Made by a program: the position numbers and the translations under genes
Shown: piece after piece, positions 20,142-35,100 of the stretch
Position numbering within the stretch: the stretch's first letter is position 1
Layout of the letters: each line of letters opens with the position of its first letter
The notes under the pieces: model-generated
Seen by the model: the letters and a program-made list of their open reading frames with translations, nothing else
What the model was told of the DNA's origin: nothing
Database searches by the model: none
Source of the DNA: Neoceratodus forsteri
Taxonomy: Eukaryota; Chordata; Ceratodontiformes; Ceratodontidae
DNA: 64,000 nt
NCBI GenBank assembly: GCA_016271365.2
Contig: CM028130.1
Span: 467,699,501-467,763,500, forward strand
Direction of reading: 5' to 3'

Positions 20142-23100
20142 CACTGTCCCTGTACTGTGGCCTCCTAAGAATGTTATAGTGAGGGGCTGTGACACTGTCC
20201 AGGTAGTGTAGCATCCCTGAGCATGTAATAGTGAGGGGCTATGACACTGTACCTGTACTGTAGTATCCTTAAGGATGTTATAGTGAGGGACTGACACTGT
20301 CCCTGTACTGAAGCATCCCTGAGGATGTTGTAGTGAAGGATTGACACTGTCCCTGTACTGTAGCATTCCTAAGGATGTTATAGTGAGGGGCTGTGACACT
20401 GTACCTGTACTGCAGAATCCATTAGGATGTTATAGTGAGTGACTGTAACACTGTCCATGTACCGTAACATCCATGAGGATGTTACAGTGAGGGGCAGTGA
20501 CACTGTCCCTGTACTGCAGCATCCCTATGGATGTTAGAGTGAGGGATGTGGCACTGTCCCTGTACTGTAGCATTCCTAAAGATGTTATCGTGAAGGACTG
20601 TGACACTGTCCCTGTACTGTAGCATCCCTCAGGATATTATAGAGAGGGGGTATGACACTGTCCCTGTACTGTAGCATCCATGAGGATGTTATAATGAGGG
20701 ACTCTGTCACTGTCCCTGTACTGTACCATCCCTGAGGATGTTATAGTGAGGGACAGAAAGTGTCCCTGTACTGTGGCATCCCTGAGGATGTTCTACTTAG
20801 GGGCTGTGACACTGTCTTTGAATTGTAGCATCTATGAGGATGTTATAGTGAGGGGCTGTGACACTGGCCCTGTACCGTAGCATCCCTAAGGATGTCACAG
20901 TGAGGGGCTGTGACACTGTCCCTGTATCATAGCATCCCTGAGGATGTTATAGTGAAGGGCTGTGACACTGTCCCTGTACTGTGGCCTCCCTAAGGATGTT
21001 ATAGTGAGGGGCTGTGACACTGTCCAGGTAGTGTAGCATCCCTGAGCATGTAATAGTGAGGGGCTATGACACTGTACCTGTACTGTAGTATCCTTAAGGA
21101 TGTTATAGTGAGGGACTTACACTGTCCCTGTAATGTAGCATCCCTAAGGATGTTATAGTGAGGGGCTGTGACACTGTCCCTATATCGTAGCATCTCTGAG
21201 GATGTTACAGTGAGGGACTATGACACTGTCCCTGTACTGCAGCATCCCTAAGGATGTTAAAGTGAGGGGCTGTGACACTGTCCCCGTACTGTAGAATCCC
21301 TGAGGATGTTATAGTGAGGGGCTGTGACACTGTACCTATACTGTAGCATCCCTAAGGATCTTATGGTGAGGGGCTGTGACACTGTCCCTGTAGTGCAGCA
21401 TCCCTGAGGATGTTATAGTAAGGGGCTGGGACACTGTACCTGTAGTGTAGCATCCCTTAGGATCTTATGGTGAGGGGCTGTGACACTGTACCTGTACTGT
21501 AGCATCCCTAAGGATCTTATGGTGAGGGGCTGTGACACTGACCCTGTAGTGCAGCATCCCTGAGGATGTTATAGTAAGGGGCTGGGACACTGTCCCTGTA
21601 CTGTAGCATCCCTGAGGTTGTTATAGTGAGGGACTGGCACTGTCCCTGTACTGCAGCATCCCTGAGGACGTTATAGTGAAGGACTGACACTGTCCCTGTA
21701 CTGTAGCATCCCTGAGGATGTTCTAGTGAGGGGTTGTGACACTGTCCCAGTACTGTAGCATCCATGAGGATGTTATAGTGAGAGCGGTGACACTGTCCCT
21801 GTACCGTGGCCTCCCTAAGGATGTTATAGTGAGGGTCTGTGACACTGTCCCTGTAGTGTAGCATCCCTGAGGATGTAATAGTGAGGGGCCGTGACACTGT
21901 CCCTGTACAGTAGTATCCCTAAGGATGTTATAGTGAGGGACTGATACTGTTCCTGTATTGTAGCATCCTAAGGATGCTATAGTGTGGGGCTGTGACACTG
22001 TCCCTCTACTGTAGCATCCCTGAGGATGTATTAGTGAGGGGCTGTGACACTTTCTCTGTACCGTAGCATCCCAGATGATGATATAGTGAGGGACTATGAA
22101 CCTGACGCTGTACTGCAGCATCCCTAAGGATGTTATAGTGAGAGGCTGTGACACTGTCCCTGTACTGTAGCATCCCTGAGGATGTTATAGTGAGGTGCTG
22201 TGACACTGTCCCTCTACTGTAGCATCCCTAAGGATGTTATGGTGAGGGGCTGTGAAACTGTCCCTGTACTGTAGCATCCCTAAGGATATTATAGTGAGGA
22301 GGTGTGACACTGTCCATGTAGTGTAGCATCCCTGAGGATGTTACAGTGAGGGGATGTGTCACTGTCCCTGAACTGTAGAATCCATGAGGTTGTTATAATG
22401 AGGGACTGTGACACTGTCCTTGTACCGTAGCATCCATGAGGATGTTACAGTGAGGGGCTGAGACACTGTCCCTGTACTAGCATCCCTGAGGATGTTATAG
22501 TGATGGATTATGACACTGTCCCTGTACTGTAGCATCCCTAAGGATGTTATAATGAGGGGCTGTGCCACTAACGCTGTACTGTAGCATCCCTAAGGATGTT
22601 ATAGTGAGGGGCTGTGACACTGTCCCTGTACTGTAGGATCCCTGAGGATGTTATAGTGAGGGACTATGACACTGTCCCTGTACTGAAGCATCCCTGAGGA
22701 AGTTTTAGTGAGGGGCTGTAACACTGTCCCTGTACTGTAGCATACAAGAGGATGTTACAGTGATGGACTGTGACACTGTCCCTGTACTGTAGCATCCCTA
22801 AGGATATTATAGTGAGGGGTGTGACACTAACCCTGTACTGTAGTATCCATGAGGATGTTATAGTGAGGGATCTGTGTCACTGTCCCTGTACTCTAGCAAC
22901 CCTAAGGATGTTTTAGTGAGGGGCTGTGACACTGTCCCTGTACTGTTCCTTCCCTGAGGATGTTATAGTGAGGGACTGACACTGTCCCTGTACTGTAGCA
23001 TCCCTGAGGATGTTATTGTGAGGGACTGTGACACTCTCCCTGTACTGCAGCATCCCTAAGGATGTTATAGTGAGGGACTGTGACACTGTCCCCGTTCCGC

Positions 23101-26100
23101 AGCATCCCAGAGGATGTTATAGTGAGGACTGTGACACTGTCCCTGTACCGCAGCATCCCAAAGGATGTTATAGTGAGGGGCTGTGACAATGTCCCTGTAC
23201 CGTAGCATCCTTGTGGATGTTATAGTGAGGGGCTGTGACACTGTCCCTGTATCGCAGCATCTCTGAGGATGTCATAGTGAGGGGCTGTGAAACCGTCCAT
23301 GTACCGTAGCATCCCTGTGGATGCTATAGTGAGGGGCTGTGACACTGTCTCTCTACTGTAGCATCTCTGAGCATGTCACAGTGAGGGGCTGTGACAGTAT
23401 CCCAGTACTGTAGCATCCCTGAGGATGTTATAGTGAGGGACTGTGACACTGTCCCTGTACCGTAGCATCCCTGAGGATGTTATAGTGAGGGGCTGTGACA
23501 CTGTCCCTGTACTGTAGCATCCCTGAGGATGTAATAGTGAGGGGCTGTGACACTGTCCCTTTACAGTAGCAACCCTGAGGATGTTATAGTGAGGGGCTGT
23601 GACACTGTCCCTGTACCGTAGCATCGCTAAGGATGTTATAGTGAGGGGCTGTGACACTGTCCCTGTAGTGTAGCATCCCTGAGGATGTTATAGTGAGGGG
23701 CTGTCACACTGTCCCTGTACTGTAGCATCCCAGAAGATGTTATAGTGATGGGTTGTGACACAGTCCCTGTACTGTAGCATCCCTGAGTATGTTTCAGTGA
23801 GGGGCTATAACACTGTCCCTGTACTGTAGCATCCATGAGTATGTTACAGTCAGGGACTGTGACACTGTCCCTTTACTGTAGCATCCTTAACGATATTATA
23901 GTGCGGGGCTGTCCCTGTACTGTAGCATCCCTGAGGATGTTATAGTGAGGAACTGACACTATCTCTGTACTGTAGCATACCTGAGGATGTTACAGTGAGG
24001 GGCTGTGACACTGTCCCTGTACTGTAGCACCCCTGAGGATGTTATTGTGATGGGCTGTGACAGTGTCCCTCTAGTGTAGCATCCATGAGGATGTTATAGT
24101 GAGGGGCTGTGACACTTGTCCCTCTGTAGCATTCCTTAGGATATATTAGTGAGGGCTGTGACACTGTCCTGTTCCGTAGCATCCTGATGATGTTATAGTG
24201 AGGACTGTGGACCTGACCCTGTACTACGCATCCTAAGGATGTTATAGTGAGGGGCTGTGACACTGTCCCTGTACTGTAGCATCCCTGAGGATGTTATTGT
24301 GAGGGGCTGTTTCACTGTCCCTGTACTGTAGCACACCTAAGGATGTTATGGTGAGGGGCTGTGACACTGTGCCTGTAGTGTTGCATCCCTGAGGATGTTA
24401 TAGTGAGGGGCTTGGACACTGTCCCTGTACTGTAGCATCCCTGAGGATGTTTTAGACAGGGGTTGTGACACTGTCCCTGTACTGTAGCATAAATGAGTAT
24501 GTTATAGTGAGGGGCTGTGACACTGTCCCTGTACCGAGGCCTCCATAAGGATGTTATAGTGAGGGGCTGTGACACTGTCCCTGTAGTGTAGCACCCCTGA
24601 GGATATAATATTGAGGGGATGTGACACTGTCCCGGTACTGTAGCATGCCTGATGATGTTATAGTGAGGGTCTATGAACCTGACCCTGTACTGCAGCATCC
24701 CGAAGGATGTATTAGTGAGGGGCTGTGACACTGTCCGTGTTCCGTAGCATTCCTGATGATGTTATAGTGAGGGACTATGAACCTGACCCTGTACTGCAGC
24801 ATCCGAAAGGATATTTTAGTGAGGGGCTGTGACTTTCCCTGTACAGTAGCATCCTGAGGATGTTATAATGAGGGCTGTGACACTGTTCCCATACTGTAGC
24901 ATTCCTAAGGATGTTATGGTGAGGGCAGTGACACTGTCCCTGTAGTGTAGTATCCCTGAGGATGTTATAGTGAGGGGCTGGGACACTGTCCCTGTTCCGT
25001 AGCATCCCTGAGGATGTCATAGAGAGGAATTATGAAACAGTCCCTGTACTGCAGCATCCCTAAGGATGTTAGAGTGAGGGGATGTGCCACTGTCCCAGTA
25101 CTGTAGCATTCCTGAGGATGTTATAGTGAGGGACTGGGACACTGTCCCTGTACTGTAGCATCCCTGAGGATATTATAGTGAGGGACTGACAGTGTCCCTG
25201 TACTGTAGCATTCCTGAGGATGTTCTAGTGAGGGGTTGTGACACTGTATTTGTATTGTAGCATCCATGAGGATGTTGTAGTGAGGGCTGTGACACTGGCC
25301 CTGTACCGTAGCATCCCTAAATATGTTCAAGTGAGGGGCTGTGCCACTGTCCCTGTATCATGAGCATCCCTGAGGATGTTTTAGTGAAGGGCTGTGACAC
25401 TGTCCCTGTACTACAGCATCCTAAGGATGTTCTAGTGAGTGACTGTGACACTGTCCCTGTACCGTAGCATCCCTGAGGATGTTATAGTGAGGGACTATGA
25501 CACTTTCCCTGTACTGCAGCATCTGTAAATATGTTATAGTGAGGGGCTGTGACACTGTCCCCGTACTGTAGAATCCCTGTGGATGTTACAGTGAGGGGCT
25601 GTGACACTGTACCTGTACTGTAGCATCCCTAAGGATCTTATGGTGAGGGGCTGTGACACTGTTCCTGAAGTGTAGCATCCCTGAGGATGTTATAGTAAGG
25701 GGCTGGGACTCTGTCCCTGTACTGTAGCATCCCTGAGGTTGTTATAGTGAGGGACTGGCACTGTCCCTGTGCTGCAAGCATCCGTGAGGATGTTCTAGTG
25801 AGGGTTGTGACACTGTCCTGTACTGTGGCATCCCTGTGGATGTTCTAGTGAGGGATTGTGACACTGTCCCTGTACCGTGGCCTCCCTAAGGATGGTATAG
25901 TGAGGGGCTGTGCAACTGTCCCTGTACTCTAACATCCCTGAGGATGTTATAGTGAGGGGCTGTGACACTGTCCCTGTAATGTAGCATCCTTAAGGATGTT
26001 AAGGTGAGGGGCAGTGACCCACTCACTGTAGTGTAACATCACTGAGGATGGTATAGTGAGGGGCAGTGCCACTGTCCCTGTACTGTAGCATCCATGAGTA

Positions 26101-29100
26101 TGTTATAGTGAGGGGCTGTGACACTGTCTCTGTACTGTAGCATCCCAGAGGATGTTATGGAGAAGGACTGACACTGTCCCTGTACTGAAGCATCCCTGAG
26201 GATGTTGTAGTGAAGGATTGACACTGTCCCTGTACTGTAGCATCAGGATGTTATAGTGAGGGGCTGTGACACTGTACCTGTACTGCAGAATCCATTAGGA
26301 TGTTATAGTGAGTGACTGTAACACTGTCCATGTACCGTAACATCATGAGGATGTTACAGTGAGGGCAGTGACACTGTCCCTGTCTGCAGCATCCCTATGG
26401 ATGTTAGAGTGAGGGAATGTGGCACTGTCCCTGTACTGTAGCATTCCTAAAGATGTTATCGTGAAGGACTGTGACACTGTCCCTGTACTGTAGCATCCCT
26501 CAGGATATTATAGAGAGGGGGTATGACACTGTCCCTGTACTGTAGCATCCATAAGGATGTTATAATGAGGGACTCTGTCACTGTCCCTGTACTGTACCAT
26601 CCCTGAGGATGTTATAGTGAGGGACAGAAAGTGTCCCTGTACTGTGGCATCCCTGAGGATGTTCTACTTAGGGGCTGTGACACTGTCTTTGAATTGTAGC
26701 ATCTATGAGGATGTTATAGAGAGGGGCTGTGACACTGTCCCTGTATCATAGCATCCCTGAGGATGTTATAGTGAAGGGCTGTGACACTGTCCCTGAACCG
26801 AGGCCTCCATAAGGATGTTATAGTGAGGGGCTGTGACACTGTCCCTGTAGTGTAGCACCCCTGAGGATATAATATTGAGGGGATGTGACACTGTCCCGGT
26901 ACTGTAGCATGCCTGATGATGTTATAGTGAGGGTCTATGAACCTGACCCTGTACTGCAGCATCCCGAAGGATGTATTAGTGAGGGGCTGTGACACTGTCC
27001 GTGTTCCGTAGCATCCCTGATGATGTTATAGTGAGGGACTATGAACCTGACCCTGTACTGCAGCATCCGTAAGGATATTTTAGTGAGGGGCTGTGACACT
27101 TTCCCTGTACAGTAGCATCCCTGAGGATGTTATAATGAGGGGCTGTGACACTGTTCCCATACTGTAGCATTCCTAAGGATGTTATGGTGAGGGGCAGTGA
27201 CACTGTCCCTGTAGTGTAGTATCCCTGAGGATGTTATAGTGAGGGGCTGGGACACTGTCCCTGTTCCGTAGCATCCCTGAGGATGTCATAGAGAGGAATT
27301 ATGAAACAGTCCCTGTACTGCAGCATCCCTAAGGATGTTAGAGTGAGGGGATGTGCCACTGTCCCAGTACTGTAGCATTCCTGAGGATGTTATAGTGAGG
27401 GACTGGGACACTGTCCCTGTACTGTAGCATCCCTGAGGATATTATAGTGAGGGACTGACAGTGTCCCTGTACTGTAGCATTGCTGAGGATGTTCTAGTGA
27501 GGGGTTGTGACACTGTATTTGTATTGTAGCATCCATGAGGATGTTGTAGTGAGGGGCTGTGACACTGGCCCTGTACCGTAGCATCCCTAAATATGTTCAA
27601 GTGAGGGGCTGTGACACTGTCCCTGTATCATAGCATCCCTGAGGATGTTTTAGTGAAGGGCTGTGACACTGTCCCTGTACTGCAGCATCCTTAAGGATGT
27701 TATAGTGAGTGGCTGTGACACTGTCCCTGTACCGTAGCATCCCTGAGGATGTTATAGTGAGGGACTATGACACTTTCCCTGTACTGCAGCATCTGTAAAT
27801 ATGTTATAGTGAGGGGCTGTGACACTGTCTGTGTTCCGTAGCATCCCTGATGATGTTATAGTGAGGGACTATGAACCTGACCCTGTACTGCAGCATCCGT
27901 AAGGATATTTTAGTGAGGGGCTGTGACACTTTCCCTGTACAGTAGCATCCCTGAGGATGTTATAATGAGGGGCTGTGACACTGTTCCCATACTGTAGCAT
28001 TCCTAAGGATGTTATGGTGAGGGGCAGTGACACTGTCCCTGTAGTGTAGTATCCCTGAGGGATGTTATAGTGAGGGCTGGGACACTGTCCCTGTTCCGTA
28101 GCATCCCTGAGGATGTCATGAGAGGAATTATGACACAGTCCCTGTACTGCAGCATCCCTAAGGATGTTAGGTGAGGGGATGTGCCACTGTCCCAGTACTG
28201 TAGCATTCCTGGAGGATGTTATGTGAGGGACTGGGACACTGTCCCTGTACTGTAGCATCCCTGAGGATGTTATAGTGAGGGACTGACAGTGTCCCTGTAC
28301 TGTAGCATTCCTGAGGATGTTCTAGTGAGGGGTTGTGACACTGTATTTGTATTGTAGCATCCATGAGGATGTTGTAGTGAGGGGCTGTGTCACTGGCCCT
28401 GTACCGTAGCATCCCTAAATATGTTCTAGTGAGGGGCTGTGACACTGTCCCTGTATCATAGCATCCCTGAGGATGTTTTAGTGAAGGGCTGTGACACTGT
28501 CCCTGTACTGCAGCATCCCTAAGGATGTTATAGTGAGTGGCTGTGACACTGTCCCTGTACCGTAGCATCCCTGAGGATGTTATAGTGAGGGACTATGACA
28601 CTTTCCTGTACTGCAGCATCTGTAAATATGTTATAGTGAGGGGCTGTGACACTGTCCCGTACTGTAGAATCCTGTGGATGTTACAGTGAGGGGCTGTGAC
28701 ACTGTACCTGTACTGTAGCATCCCTAAGGATCTTATGGTGAGGGGCTGTGACACTGTTCCTGAAGTGTAGCATCCCTGAGGATGTGTATAGTAAGGGGCT
28801 GGGACTCTGTCCCTGTACTGTAGCATCCCTGAGGTTCGTTATAGTGAGGACTGGCACTGTCCCTGTACTGCAGCATCCGTGAGGATGTTCTAGTGAGGGT
28901 TGTGACACTGTCCTTGTACTGTAGCATCCTGTGGATGTTCTAGTGAGGGATTGTGACACTGTCCTGTACCGTGGCCTCCCTAAGGATGGTATAGTGAGGG
29001 GCTGTGCAACTGTCCCAGTACTCTAACATCCCTGAGGATGTTATAGTGAGGGGCTGTGACACTGTCCCTGTAATGTAGCATCCTTAAGGATGTTAAGGTG

Positions 29101-32100
29101 AGGGGCAGTGACTCACTCACTGTAGTGTAACATCACTGAGGATGGTATAGTGAGGGGCAGTGCCACTGTCCCTGTACTGTAGCATCCATGAGTATGTTAT
29201 AGTGAGGGGCTGTGACACTGTCTCTCTACTGTAGCATCCCAGAGGATGTTATGGAAGGACTGACACTGTCCCTGTGCTGGAAGCATCCCTGAGGATGTTG
29301 TAGTGAAGGATTGACACTGTCCCTGTGCTGTAGCATCCCTAAGGATGTTATAGTGAGGGCTGTGACACTGTACCTGTACTGCAGAATCCATTAGGATGTT
29401 ATAGTGAGTGACTGTAACACTGTCCATGTACCGTAACATCCATGGGATGTTACAGTGAGGGGCAGTGACACTGTCCCTGTACTGCAGCATCCTATGGATG
29501 TTAGAGTGAGGGATGTGGCACTGTCCCTGTACTGTAGCATTCCTAAAGATGTTATCGTGAAGGACTGTGACACTGTCCCTGTACTGTAGCATCCCTCAGG
29601 ATATTATAGAGAGGGTGTGACACTGTCCCTGTACTGTAGCATCCATGAGGATGTTATAATGGGGACTCTGTCACTGTCCCTGTACTGTACCATCCCTAGG
29701 GGATGTTATAGTGAGGAAAGGTGTCCCTGTACTGTGGCATCCCTGGGATGTTCTACTTAGGGGCTGTGTGACCTGTCTTTGAATTGTAGCATCTATGAGG
29801 ATGTTATAGTGAGGGGCTGTGACACTGTCCCTGTACCGTAGCATCCCTAAGGATGTCATAGAGAGGGGCTGTGACACTGTCCCTGTATCATAGCATCCCT
29901 GAGGATGTTATAGTGAAGGGCTGTGACACTGTCCCTGTACCGAGACCTCCATAAGGATGTTATAGTGAGGGGCTGTGACACTGTTCCTGTAGTGTAGCAC
30001 CCCTGAGGATATAATATTGAGGGGATGTGACACTGTCCCGGTACTGTAGCATGCCTGATGATGTTATAGTGAGGGTCTATGAACCTGACCCTGTACTGCA
30101 GCATCCCGAAGGATGTATTAGTGAGGGGCTGTGACACTGTCCGTGTTCCGTAGCATCCCTGATGATGTTATAGTGAGGACTATGAACCTGACCCTGTACT
30201 GCAGCATCCGTAAGGATATTTTAGTGGGGGCTGTGACACTTCCTGTACAGTAGCATCCCTGGGGATGTTATAATGAGGGCTGTGACACTGTTCCCATACT
30301 GTAGCATTCCTAAGGATGTTATGGTGGGGGCTGGGACACTGTCCTGTTCCGTAGCATCCCTGGGGATGTCATAGAGAGGAATTATGACACAGTCCCTGTA
30401 CTGCAGCATCCCTAAGGATGTTAGAGTGAGGATGTGCCACTGTCCCAGTACTGTAGCATTCCTGAGGATGTTATAGTGAGGGGACTGGGACACTGTCCCT
30501 GTGCTGTAGCATCCCTGAGGATGTTATAGTGAGGGACTGACAGTGTCCCTGTACTGTAGCATTGCTGAGGATGTTCTAGTGAGGGGTTGTGACACTGTAT
30601 TTGTATTGTAGCATCCATGAGGATGTTGTAGTGAGGGGCTGTGACACTGGCCTGTACCGTGGCATCCTAAATATGTTCAGTGAGGGGCTGTGACACTGTC
30701 CCTGTATCATAGCATCCCTGAGGATGTTTGAGTGAAGGGCTGTGACACTGTCCCTGTATGCAGCATCCCTAAGGATGTTATAGTGAGTGGCTGTGATACT
30801 GTCCCTGTACCGTAGCATCCCTGGGGATGTTATAGTGAGGGACTATGACACTTTCCTGTACTGCAGCATCTGTAAATATGTTATAGTGGGGGCTGTGACA
30901 CTGTCCCGTGCTGTAGAATCCTGTGGATGTTACAGTGAGGGGCTGTGACACTGTACCTGTACTGTAGCATCCCTAAGGATCTTATGGTGAGGGGCTGTGA
31001 CACTGTTCCTGAGTGTAGCATCCCTGAGGATGTTATAGTAGAGGGCTGGGACTCTGTCACTGTACTGTAGCATCCCTGAGGGTCGTTATAGTGAGGGACT
31101 GGCACTGTCCCTGTACTGCAGCATCCGTGAGGGATGTTCTAGTGAGGGGTTGTGACACTGTCCTGTGCTGTAGCATCCCTGTGGATGTTCTAGTGAGGGG
31201 TTGTGACACTGTCCCTGTACCGTGGCCTCCTAAGGATGGTATGGTGAGGGGCTGTGCAGCTGTCCCGTACTCTAACATCCCTGGGGATGTTATAGTGGGG
31301 GGCTGTGACACTGTCCCTGTAATGTGGCATCCTTAAGGATGTTATGGTGAGGGGCAGTGACCACTCACTGTAGTGTAACATCACTGAGGAGTGGTATGGT
31401 GAGGGGCAGTGCCACTGTCCTTGTACTGTAACATCCTGAGGGATGTTATAGTGAAGGGCTGTGACGCAGTCCCTGTACTGTAGCATCCTTAAGGATGTTA
31501 TGGTGAGGGCTGTGACCCAGTCACTGTAGTGCAGCATCACTGAGGATGTTATAGTGAGGGACTGTGACACTGTCCCTGTACTGAAGGATCCCTGAGGATG
31601 TTATAGTGAGGGATTATGACACTGTCCCTGTAGTGAAGCATCCCTGAGGATGTTTTACTGAGGGGCTGTTACACTGTCCCTGTACTATAGCATCCAAGCG
31701 GATGTTATAGCGATGGACTGTGACACTGTCCCAGTACTGTAGCATCTTAAGGATATTATAGTGAGGGGGTGTGACACTGGCCCTGTACTGTAGCATCCAT
31801 GAGGATGTTATAGTGAGTGACTGTGTCACTGTCCTACTCTAGCATCCTAAGGATGTTTGTGAGGGGGGCTGTCACACTGTCCCTGTACTGTAACACTGAG
31901 CATGTAATAAAGTGAGGGCTGTGACACTGTCCACAGAACTGCAGAATCCTAGGGATGTAAGTAAGTGGGGGACTGCCACTGTCCCTGTACTACAGCGTCC
32001 TAGGGATGTTATCCGCTAGGGGGTTGTGACACTGTCCCTGTACTGTCAGCATAAATGAGTATGTTATAGTGAGGGGCTGTGACACTGTCCCTGTCCGAGG

Positions 32101-35100
32101 CCTCCATAAGGATGTTATAATGAGGGGCTGTGACACTATCCTGTGTGTAGCACCCTGAGGATATAATATTGAGGGATGTGACACTGTCCGGTATTGTAGC
32201 ATGCCTGATGATGTTATAGTGAGGGTCCATGAACCTGACCCTGTACTGCAGCATCCGAAGGATGTATTAGTGAGGGGCTGTGACACTGTCAGTGTTTACA
32301 TAGCATCCCTGATGATGTTATAGTGAGGGACTATGAGACCTGACCCTGTACTGCAGCATCAGTAAGGATATTTTAGTGAGGGGCTGTGACACTTTCCTGT
32401 ACAGTAGCATCCCTGAGGATGTTATAATGAGGGGCTGTGACTGTTCCCATGCTGTAGCATTCTAAGGATGTTATGGTGAGGGGCAGTGACACTGTCCTGT
32501 AGTGTAATATCCCTGAGGATGTTATAGTGAGGGCTGGGACACTGTCCCTGTTCGTAGCATCCCTGAGGATGTCATGGAGAGGAATTATGACACAGTCCTG
32601 TGCTGCAGCATCCCTAAGGATGTTAGAGTGAGGGATGTGCCACTGTCCCAGTACTGTAGCATTCCTGTGGATGTTATGAGAGGGGACTGGGACATGTCCC
32701 TGTACTGTAGCATCCCTGAGGATGTTATAGTGAGGGACTGACAGTGTCCCTGTACTGTAGCATTCCTGAGGATGTTCTAGTGAGGGGTTGTGACACTGTA
32801 TTTGTATTGTAGCATCCAGGAGGATGTTGTAGTGAGGGGCTGTGTCACTGGCCCTGTACCGTAGCATCCCTAAATATGTTCTAGTGAGGGGTTGTGACAC
32901 TGTCCCTGTATCATAGCATCCCTGAGGATGTTTTAGTGAAGGGCTGTGACACTGTCCCTGTAATGCAGCATCCCTAAGGATGTTATAGTGAGTGGCTGTG
33001 ACACTGTCCCTGTACCGTAGCATCCCTGAGGATGTTATAGTGAGGGACTATGACACTTTCCCTGTACTGCAGCATCTGTAAATATGTTATAGTGAGGGGC
33101 TGTGACACTGTCCCCGTACTGTAGAATCCCTGTGGATGTTACAGTGAGGGGCTGTGACACTGTACCTGTACTGTAGCATCCCTAAGGATCTTATGGTGAG
33201 GGGCTGTGACACTGTTCCTGAAGTGTAGCATCCCTGAGGATGTTATAGTAAGGGGCTGGGACTCTGTCCCTGTACTGTAGCATCCCTGAGGTCATTATAG
33301 TGAGGACTGGCACTGTCCCTGTACTGCAGCATCCGTGAGGATGTTCTAGTGAGGGGTTGTGACACTGTCCCTGTACTGTAGCATCCCTGCGGATGTTCTA
33401 GTGAGGGGTTGTGACACTGTCCCTGTACCGTGGCCTCCCTAAGGATGGTATAGTGAGGGGCTGTGCAACTGTCCCAGTACTCTAACATCCCTGAGGATGT
33501 TATAGTGAGGGGCTGTGACACTGTCCCTGTAATGTAGCATCCCTGAGGATGTTATTGTGAGGGGCTGTTTCACTGTCCCTATACTGTAGCATCCCTAAGG
33601 ATGTTATGGTGAGGGGCTGTGACACTGTCCCTGTAGTGTTGCATCCCTGAGGATGTTATAGTGAGGGGCTTGGACACTGTCCCTGTACTGTAGCATCCTG
33701 AGGATGTTTTAGACAGGGGCTGTAACACTGTCCCTGTACTGTATCATCCATGAAGATGTTACAGTGAGGAACTGTGACACGGTCTCTGTTCTGTACCATC
33801 CCTAAGGATATTATAGTGAGGAGGTGTGACACTGTCCATGTAGTGTAGCATCCCTGAGGATGTTTTAGTGAGGGGCTGTGTCACTGTCCCTTTACTGGAG
33901 ACTCTATGAGGTTGTTATGGTGAGGTACTGTGACAATGTCCTTGTACCGTAGCATCCATGAGAATGTTACAGTGAGGGGCTGAGACACTGTCCCTGTACC
34001 GTAGCATCCCTGAGGATGTTATAGTTAGGGGCTGTGACACTGTCCCTGTACTGTAGCATCCCTGAGGATGTTATTGTGAGGGGGCTGTGACAGTGTCCCT
34101 GTAGTGTAGCATCCCTGAGCATGTAATAGTGAGGGGCTGTGACACTGTCCCTGAACTGTAGAATCCTTAAGGATGTCGTAGTGTGGGACTGCCACTGTCC
34201 CTGTACTGTAGCGTTCCTGAGGATGTTCTAGTGAGGGGTTGTGACACTGTCCCTGTACTGTAGCATAAATGAGTATGTTATAGTGAGGGGCTGTGACACT
34301 GTCCCTGTACCGAGGCCTCCATAAGGATGTTATAGTGAGGGGCTTTGACACTGTCCCTGTAGTGTAGCACCCCTGAGGATATAATATTGAGGGGATGTGA
34401 CACTGTCCCGGTACTGTAGCATGCCTGATGATGTTATAGTGAGGGTCTATGAACCTGACCCTGTACTGCAGCATCCCGAAGGATGTATTAGTGAGGGGCT
34501 GTGACACTGTCTGTGTTCCGTAGCATCCCTGATGATGTTATAGTGAGGGACTATGAACCTGACCCTGTACTGCAGCATCCGTAAGGATATTTTAGTGAGG
34601 GGCTGTGACACTTTCCCTGTACAGTAGCATCCCTGAGGATGTTATAATGAGGGGCTGTGACACTGTTCCCATACTGTAGCATTCCCTAAGGATGTTATGG
34701 TGAGGCAGTGACACTGTCCCTGTAGTGTAGTATCCTGAGGATGTTATAGTGAGGGGCTGGGACACTGTCCCTGTTCCGTAGCATCCCTGAGGATGTCATG
34801 GAGAGGAATTATGACACAGTCCCTGTACTGCAGCATCCCTAAGGATGTTAGAGTGAGGGGATGTGCCACTGTCCCAGTACTGTAGCATTCCTGAGGATGT
34901 TATAGTGAGGGACTGGGACACTGTCCCTGTACTGTAGCATCCCTGAGGATGTTATAGTGAGGGACTGACAGTGTCCCTGTACTGTAGCATTCCTGAGGAT
35001 GTTCTAGTGAGGGGTTGTGACACTGTATTTGTATTGTAGCATCCATGAGGATGTTGTAGTGAGGGGCTGTGACACTGGCCCTGTACCGTAGCATCCCTAA

